This document shows, piece after piece, positions 60,273 to 64,000 of a stretch of DNA of 64,000 nt; position 1 is the stretch's first letter, and each line of letters starts with the position of its first letter. The stretch spans positions 124,001 through 188,000 of the forward strand of contig NZ_JBHTBR010000005.1 of the NCBI RefSeq assembly GCF_042665075.1. Reading direction: 5' to 3'. A model generated the notes under the pieces. The model did not search any database. It worked only from the letters and a program-made list of their open reading frames with translations, and was not told where the DNA came from. The stretch is from Hirschia litorea (GTDB lineage: Bacteria; Pseudomonadota; Alphaproteobacteria; Caulobacterales; Hyphomonadaceae). A program made the position numbers and the translations under genes.

Positions 60273-60809
60273 CTATTTCGACTTGCGCACCAACTTCTTC
60301 ATTACAAAGGCATGATCATTATCTGCATCTGCTTGCTGGCGGGTTTCCTCAACACACTCCCACACACTAGGATCAATTTGAGGAAAAAATGTGTCCCCCT
60401 CCGGCGCTGCATCTACATCCGTCACATACAAAACATCGACTTCTTCAAACGCCGCGCGATAAATGGCACCACCACCTATAATCATCACTTCATCAGCACC
60501 AGTTTTGTGGGCAATCGTGCGCCCCGCTGCAATAGCGACACCAATACTGGGAAATACACGCGCACCTGCCGCATCAAATTCATGCTGACGAGATACCACT
60601 AAGTTAGCCCGCCCTTTCAACGGCTTAAAAGGCAAACTTTCCCACGTTTTTCGTCCCATGATGACTGGTTTGCCAAGAGTCGTTGCTTTGAAAAACTGCA
60701 AATCCCCTTTCAACCGCCAGGGCAAATCACCGTCCACACCAATCACACCATTGCGTGCCCTTGCTACAATCATTGCCAGTTTGGGTGTCGTTGAGGAATC
60801 GTGTGTCAA
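60273..60809 (-). CDS. folA: Dihydrofolate reductase
   Basis: Reduces dihydrofolate with NADPH. The 178-residue protein has the active-site segment GVIGVDGDLPWRLKGDLQFF with the catalytic Asp-type loop, GKPVIMGRKTWESLPFKPLKGRANLVVSR (in pieces), and the NADPH-binding MIIGGGAIYRAAF. It is separated from thyA, its usual partner, by two genes, but thyA is only 2 kb away. Confidence 0.96.
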   Translation of the reverse strand: MTHDSSTTPKLAMIVARARNGVIGVDGDLPWRLKGDLQFFKATTLGKPVIMGRKTWESLPFKPLKGRANLVVSRQHEFDAAGARVFPSIGVAIAAGRTIAHKTGADEVMIIGGGAIYRAAFEEVDVLYVTDVDAAPEGDTFFPQIDPSVWECVEETRQQADADNDHAFVMKKLVRKSK

Positions 60810-60964
60810 ATTACTTCTCTTTGTTTTGTGCTCATCAGTTTTGCGTGCATCCGCCTGCTAAACTTGTATTAATATTCACTATAACTTGACTAAACGCCCG
60901 CAAGCGTTTGCACAATAAAACAATTCAGTCACACTCATGAAACAACAAATTCAAAGCCGAAATC
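60810..60964. promoter_or_regulatory. Divergent promoter region of folA and the VUT gene
   Basis: The gap contains CTTGAC near 60893 on the plus strand, which could be the -35 element of the VUT gene, but no good partner -10 follows at 17 bases. No other structure is evident. Confidence 0.3.
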
Positions 60965-61600
60965 ATGGATTTATCGACAGCTACGGCCATTACCCCTCTT
61001 GAGACACTCATTAGCGCCATCGCCTACCGTTCCCCCGAACACCTCGCCTTCGTTTTAATGGGGTATGCACTCACATTCGCTGTTTTATGGAGTTTAGGCG
61101 GGCGTGCATGGGCAATGATTTATGTGGCGCTCATTCCTTTTGTGAACTGGAGCTTTGGCTGGGCTCCTAATATCTCCCTTCCCTTCGCACCCGAATTTGG
61201 TTTCAACCCAGTAACTATTGTTACGGGTTTAGTACTGGTCGTTCGAGATTTCACGCAGCAAGAAATGAAACACCGCGTTTTATTTGCTATGTTAATTGGC
61301 GTCGGATGGTCTTTTTATTATGCAAGCCCCAATATCGCGCTTGCATCAGCAACCGCTTTTGCCATCGCTGAACTCGTAGATTGGGCGCTATTTACATTCA
61401 CAAGATTCAGGCTCTCTACGCGCATCATGCTTTCAAGTGCGATAGCGGCTCCATTGGATACAACTATATTTCTGATCGGAGCCAAGTTTTTGACATTCCC
61501 TAACTGGGTCATGTCCATCATCGGAAAATTATTCGGCGCAGCCATAGTCTCCGGCATTGTCCGCACCCGAGAAACGCATGCTCAAACCCGCACATTTTAA
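60965..61600 (+). CDS. VUT-family (YhhQ-like) membrane transporter
   Basis: A 211-residue inner-membrane protein with about six helices that resembles the vitamin-uptake/queuosine-precursor transporter family. The conserved pieces are VTGLVLVVRDFTQQEMKHRVL (with the Arg-Asp and Gln patches), SATAFAIAELVDWALFTF and AAPLDTTIFLIGAKF. In E. coli YhhQ imports preQ0 or preQ1. Family membership is fairly clear, but the substrate here could differ. No preQ1 riboswitch is visible upstream. Confidence 0.8.
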   Translation: MDLSTATAITPLETLISAIAYRSPEHLAFVLMGYALTFAVLWSLGGRAWAMIYVALIPFVNWSFGWAPNISLPFAPEFGFNPVTIVTGLVLVVRDFTQQEMKHRVLFAMLIGVGWSFYYASPNIALASATAFAIAELVDWALFTFTRFRLSTRIMLSSAIAAPLDTTIFLIGAKFLTFPNWVMSIIGKLFGAAIVSGIVRTRETHAQTRTF

Positions 61601-61624
61601 AATTCAAAATTACCCAAAAATAAA

Positions 61625-61651
61625 AGGCGGTTCCCTTAAAAGGAACCGCCT
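61625..61651 (-). terminator. Terminator of the repeat lipoprotein gene
   Basis: AGGCGGTTCC pairs with GGAACCGCCT; on the minus strand TTTTATTTTT follows. It lies past the lipoprotein gene and overlaps the end region of the convergent VUT gene. Confidence 0.8.
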
Positions 61652-61661
61652 CTCATAATTC

Positions 61662-61685
61662 TTATTCAGTTAGAAAACTGAATAA
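61662..61685 (-). terminator. Second hairpin after the repeat lipoprotein gene
   Basis: TTATTCAGTT-AGAA-AACTGAATAA is a perfect ten-pair AT-rich stem just past the stop codon, without a long T-run. It may be an mRNA 3' stabiliser ahead of the main terminator at 61625-61651. Confidence 0.45.
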
Positions 61686-61699
61686 GCTTTAATTCAGAT

Positions 61700-62179
61700 C
61701 TAGTGACCGTCTGTGTGCTTGTCAGCTTCAGCTTTTGCAGCATCAACAGCTTCACCAGCTTTGTCAGAAGCGTCTTTTTTCATGCCGTCCAAAGCAGAAG
61801 CTGCTTTGTCTTTAGCATCGTTTGCAACTTCACCAGCTTTATCAGCAGCACCTTCAACAGCTTCGCCAGCTTTGTCAGCAAGGTCAGCAGCGCCATCAAC
61901 AGTAGCGTCTACAGCATCACCAGCAGCAGCAGCAGCTTTGTTGGCCACTTCACCAGTAGCTTCCGCAACATTACCTGCAGCTTCTGTTGTTGCATCAGCA
62001 ACATTGCCAGCAGCTTCTTTAGTTGCGTCTACAGCATTACCAGCAGCTTCAGCTGTTGCATCAACAGCGTTTCCTGCAGCTTCAGCAGCACTGTTTGCAG
62101 CTTCTTCAGCTTTTTGACAAGCAGACAAGCCAAGCACAGAAGCAGCAGCAACGAGTAGCAATTTAGATTTCATGTTCAT
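61700..62179 (-). CDS. Lipoprotein with 11-residue amphipathic repeats
   Basis: From the ATG at 62179 (GGGGG upstream) the protein has 159 residues with a lipobox LGLSAC. The mature part is a run of eleven-residue Ala-rich repeats of the type EAAGNAVDATA, EAAGNAVDATK, EAAGNVADATT, EAAGNVAEATG, followed by looser versions with KAGEAVEGAAD. This resembles LEA-like or apolipoprotein-like amphipathic helices, which bind membranes and swell under stress. It ends in a charged tail with His. The repeats explain the many overlapping frames on the other strand. Function unknown; an envelope stress role is possible. Confidence 0.75.
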   Translation of the reverse strand: MNMKSKLLLVAAASVLGLSACQKAEEAANSAAEAAGNAVDATAEAAGNAVDATKEAAGNVADATTEAAGNVAEATGEVANKAAAAAGDAVDATVDGAADLADKAGEAVEGAADKAGEVANDAKDKAASALDGMKKDASDKAGEAVDAAKAEADKHTDGH

Positions 62180-62186
62180 CGGTATA

Positions 62187-62251
62187 GACCCCCTTCGGTC
62201 AAGCAAGTGTTTTAGGAACCCCCAAAACCATTTGGTTCCTTCGCACGAAGG
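62187..62251 (-). promoter_or_regulatory. 5' leader with competing hairpins (repeat lipoprotein)
   Basis: In the leader of the lipoprotein gene AGGAACC/GGTTCCT (62214-62240) and CCTTCG/CGAAGG (62238-62251) share three bases and cannot both be complete. The ribosome site GAAGGGGG lies in GACC-GAAGGG-GGTC (62187-62200). A structure-controlled start is possible, but it is unproven. Confidence 0.35.
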
Positions 62252-62445
62252 ATACTTTCCGCATTATTTTTAAGAAAAAATCAACCCTTTATTACAGGTG
62301 ACTATTTTTGAGCGCAGAAGAAAAACCATTTTTTACTTCAAAAAAACAAACGCAATTGGGCAAAAATACACCTCATAAGACAAAGCACAAACCATTGTAT
62401 TATAATGAATTTAATAAGTTCATCCTGATCGCAACTCTAACCCAA
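62252..62445. other. AT-rich spacer before thyA
   Basis: No gene is supported here. The plus-strand frame 62308-62619 runs antisense into thyA and lacks family likeness. It probably contains the promoter of the repeat lipoprotein gene. Confidence 0.3.
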
Positions 62446-63240
62446 TCAGACGGCTATTGGTGCTTTGATTGTCGGATGCGGGTCATAATCTTGCAGTGTG
62501 AAATCTTCGTAATCCCAATCAAAAAGATTAGTTTTCGTAGGGGCAAGTATCATCTTGGGCGGCACGCGCACCTCACGAGTCAATTGAAGTTTCGCCTGCT
62601 CAATATGATTCATATATAAATGAGCATCACCAAATGAGTGTACAAACTCCCCTGCTTCCAGACCCGTTGCACGTGCCATCATCATTGTAAGCAATGCATA
62701 AGAAGCGATGTTAAACGGAACACCCAGAAACACGTCAGCAGACCGCTGATATAACTGACAACTCAATTTCCCATCCGCCACAAAAAATTGGAATAAGCAA
62801 TGACACGGCGGCAATGCCATTTCATTCACATCTGCCGGATTCCATGCGGACACAATCAAACGGCGAGAATTTGGGTTTGTTTTTATTTCATTCAGAACCC
62901 AAGAAATTTGATCAATTACACGCCCATCAGGCGCAGCCCATGATCGCCACTGCTTCCCATACACAGGTCCAAGATCGCCATTCTCATCCGCCCATTCATC
63001 CCAAATACTTACCTTATTATCTTGGAGGTATTTGATATTGGTATCGCCTTTAAGAAACCAAAGCAGCTCAATGATGATAGACCTCAGATGAAGTTTCTTT
63101 GTCGTCAACAGCGGAAAATTGGTCGACAAATCAAAGCGCATTTGACGCCCAAACACACCTTTTGTCCCCGTACCAGTGCGGTCTCCACGCTCGACACCAT
63201 TTTCTAAAACGTCTTGCAATAAATCTAAATACTGGCGCAT
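62446..63240 (-). CDS. thyA: Thymidylate synthase ThyA
   Basis: Makes dTMP from dUMP with methylene-tetrahydrofolate. The 264-residue protein has the typical start MRQYLDLLQDVLENG, GVFGRQMRFDLS, the nucleophile Cys in LPPCHCLFQFFV and the SADVFLGVPFNIASYALL segment with HSFGDAHLYMNH later. It works with folA, which regenerates the folate it oxidises and lies 1.6 kb downstream in the minus direction. Confidence 0.97.
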   Translation of the reverse strand: MRQYLDLLQDVLENGVERGDRTGTGTKGVFGRQMRFDLSTNFPLLTTKKLHLRSIIIELLWFLKGDTNIKYLQDNKVSIWDEWADENGDLGPVYGKQWRSWAAPDGRVIDQISWVLNEIKTNPNSRRLIVSAWNPADVNEMALPPCHCLFQFFVADGKLSCQLYQRSADVFLGVPFNIASYALLTMMMARATGLEAGEFVHSFGDAHLYMNHIEQAKLQLTREVRVPPKMILAPTKTNLFDWDYEDFTLQDYDPHPTIKAPIAV

Positions 63241-63331
63241 AGGGGAGCACTTTCCATGTCAGCTTCACCAACCCAAGCAGCTGGTGAGAATCAGTTCTTT
63301 TTTGAGTTTATATATGCCTACCGACAAGTGA

Positions 63332-64000
63332 TCAGGCAAACACATCTGATAATAATTGTGTCGCGGCTGCCCAAGCGCGCTTATCTGCAACACTATTATA
63401 TTGGGTTCCATTTTCCGGCGCATTCGCATCCGGGTTCATAAAAGAATGCATCGTGCCACCATAGGCGTGTATCTGCCAATCACACTCAGCGCGTTTCAAC
63501 TCGTCTCCAAGCGCGATAATCGAATCTGGCGTCGCCATCGGATCATCATAACCATGCAGAGCAAGCACACTTGCTTTGATTTTGTTCTCAGGCAAACCAT
63601 TCCCATCAAACAAGCCATGAAAGCTGATTGCTGCTTTAAGATCTGCACCACTACGCGCGGCATCCAATGCACATAATCCGCCAAAGCAAAAACCGATAAT
63701 CGCGATCTGGCTTTCATCGACTTCTTCAAAAGTTTTCGTTGCTTCAATCGTTGCAAGTAATCGTGTTCTAAGCTTTTCACGGTCTTCAACAAATGGGTTC
63801 ATCAACGCCCTATTCTCGTCCGCATTACTGCCCGTCTTACCTTCGCCATACACATCTATCGCAAAGCCAACATATCCCAGTTTGGCTAGCGTTATCGCTT
63901 TGTTTTCACTAAATTCAGTACGTCCTCGCCAGTCTGGCGAAACAAGTACACAAGGCTTTTTTCCACCCTCATCATTCCATGCAAGCACCCCAACGCAAGT
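63332..64000 (-). CDS. Dienelactone hydrolase family protein (5' end cut by window)
   Basis: Cys-type alpha/beta-hydrolase. The nucleophile elbow GFCFGGLCAL carries the catalytic Cys, GYDDPMATP the Asp, and GTMHSFMNP the His. The N-terminal strand CVLVSPDWRGRTEF is present. A GTG at 63988 could start it, but the frame stays open to the window edge (VGVLAWND...), so the true start is probably outside and the annotation is partial. These enzymes hydrolyse lactones or esters; no catabolic neighbours are visible, so the substrate is unknown. Confidence 0.85.
   Translation of the reverse strand, partial: TCVGVLAWNDEGGKKPCVLVSPDWRGRTEFSENKAITLAKLGYVGFAIDVYGEGKTGSNADENRALMNPFVEDREKLRTRLLATIEATKTFEEVDESQIAIIGFCFGGLCALDAARSGADLKAAISFHGLFDGNGLPENKIKASVLALHGYDDPMATPDSIIALGDELKRAECDWQIHAYGGTMHSFMNPDANAPENGTQYNSVADKRAWAAATQLLSDVFA

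Noticed and set aside
60893..60964. preQ1 riboswitch before the VUT gene
   Set aside because: The short C-rich stem and A-rich tail of preQ1 aptamers are not seen.
61703..62158. Long plus-strand frames rich in Ser, Ala or Cys/Phe
   Set aside because: They are antisense readings of the 11-residue repeats in the lipoprotein gene.
62308..62619. Plus-strand frame of about 103 codons before and across thyA
   Set aside because: It runs antisense into thyA, has no family likeness and no good ribosome site.
1..64000. CRISPR array, insertion sequence, prophage, tRNA or rRNA
   Set aside because: No regularly spaced repeats, transposase or integrase, tRNA T-loop pattern or rRNA core sequence was found.

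Overview
The window is a continuous chromosomal segment of an alphaproteobacterium with about 45% G+C. I see no rRNA, tRNA, IS element, phage, integrase or CRISPR array. Several features point to a Hyphomonadaceae/Caulobacterales-type organism (Hirschia-like; lineage inferred, not proven). These include S16 with a long Ala/Glu tail, an APS-type CysH operon with DUF2849 and DUF934 partners, exact TTAA-N7-TTAA CtrA boxes, a CTTGAC-N17-type promoter, and large envelope proteins with a central membrane segment or coiled coil. Coding density is high, and most genes are housekeeping genes in short, tightly overlapping operons.

Layout. 0.2-2.7 kb: two glycosyltransferases (GT2 and GT39/ArnT-like). 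2.7-6.5 kb (minus): ffh, zinc-ribbon membrane protein, chorismate mutase, rpsP, GNAT, rimM. 6.5-9.2 kb: a structured intergenic region, an orphan LuxR, a TerB-like gene and a membrane protein, the last two with exact CtrA boxes. 9.3-14.1 kb (minus): assimilatory sulfur operon cobA, DUF2849, GST, sulfite reductase, DUF934, cysH, with a divergent GcvA-like LysR gene. 15.3-22.4 kb: a 1196-residue SH3 membrane protein, a second chorismate mutase, an HPt protein, a small membrane protein and a TipN-like coiled-coil protein. 22.4-26.1 kb (minus): Mla-type lipid transport (STAS-MlaE, MlaF, MlaD, lipoprotein). 26.2-30.7 kb: transporters, a lipoprotein and proline iminopeptidase.

30.7-36.4 kb (minus): the elongasome operon mreB-mreC-mreD-mrdA-rodA. 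36.7-38.8 kb: an MFS exporter behind a Cys-containing upstream ORF, and an OmpA-type lipoprotein. 39.0-40.7 kb (minus): leuA behind a leucine-rich leader peptide. 40.8-44.1 kb: a TVP38 protein, DUF3617 protein, rhomboid protease and lipoprotein. 44.2-50.0 kb (minus): miaA, then an ilv leader/attenuator, ilvB, ilvN, a WecG-STAS fusion and ilvC. 50.0-57.9 kb: serB, AGCS symporter, HxlR regulator, DegP protease, hflK-hflC and the divergent apbC/mrp. 58.0-64.0 kb: a degenerate nucleotidyltransferase-like protein, a secreted matrixin-DUF4189 protease, folA, a VUT transporter, an 11-residue-repeat lipoprotein, thyA and a truncated dienelactone hydrolase gene.

The most notable regulatory finds are two amino-acid leader peptides missed by ordinary ORF calling. 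Upstream of leuA is a 27-codon ORF with eight Leu codons, apparently leaderless. Upstream of ilvB is a 17-codon ORF with an Ile-Val-Leu-Leu-Val-Ile run, followed by a textbook attenuator. The most unusual gene arrangement is the WecG/TagA-type glycosyltransferase fused to a STAS domain inside the ilvBN-ilvC operon.
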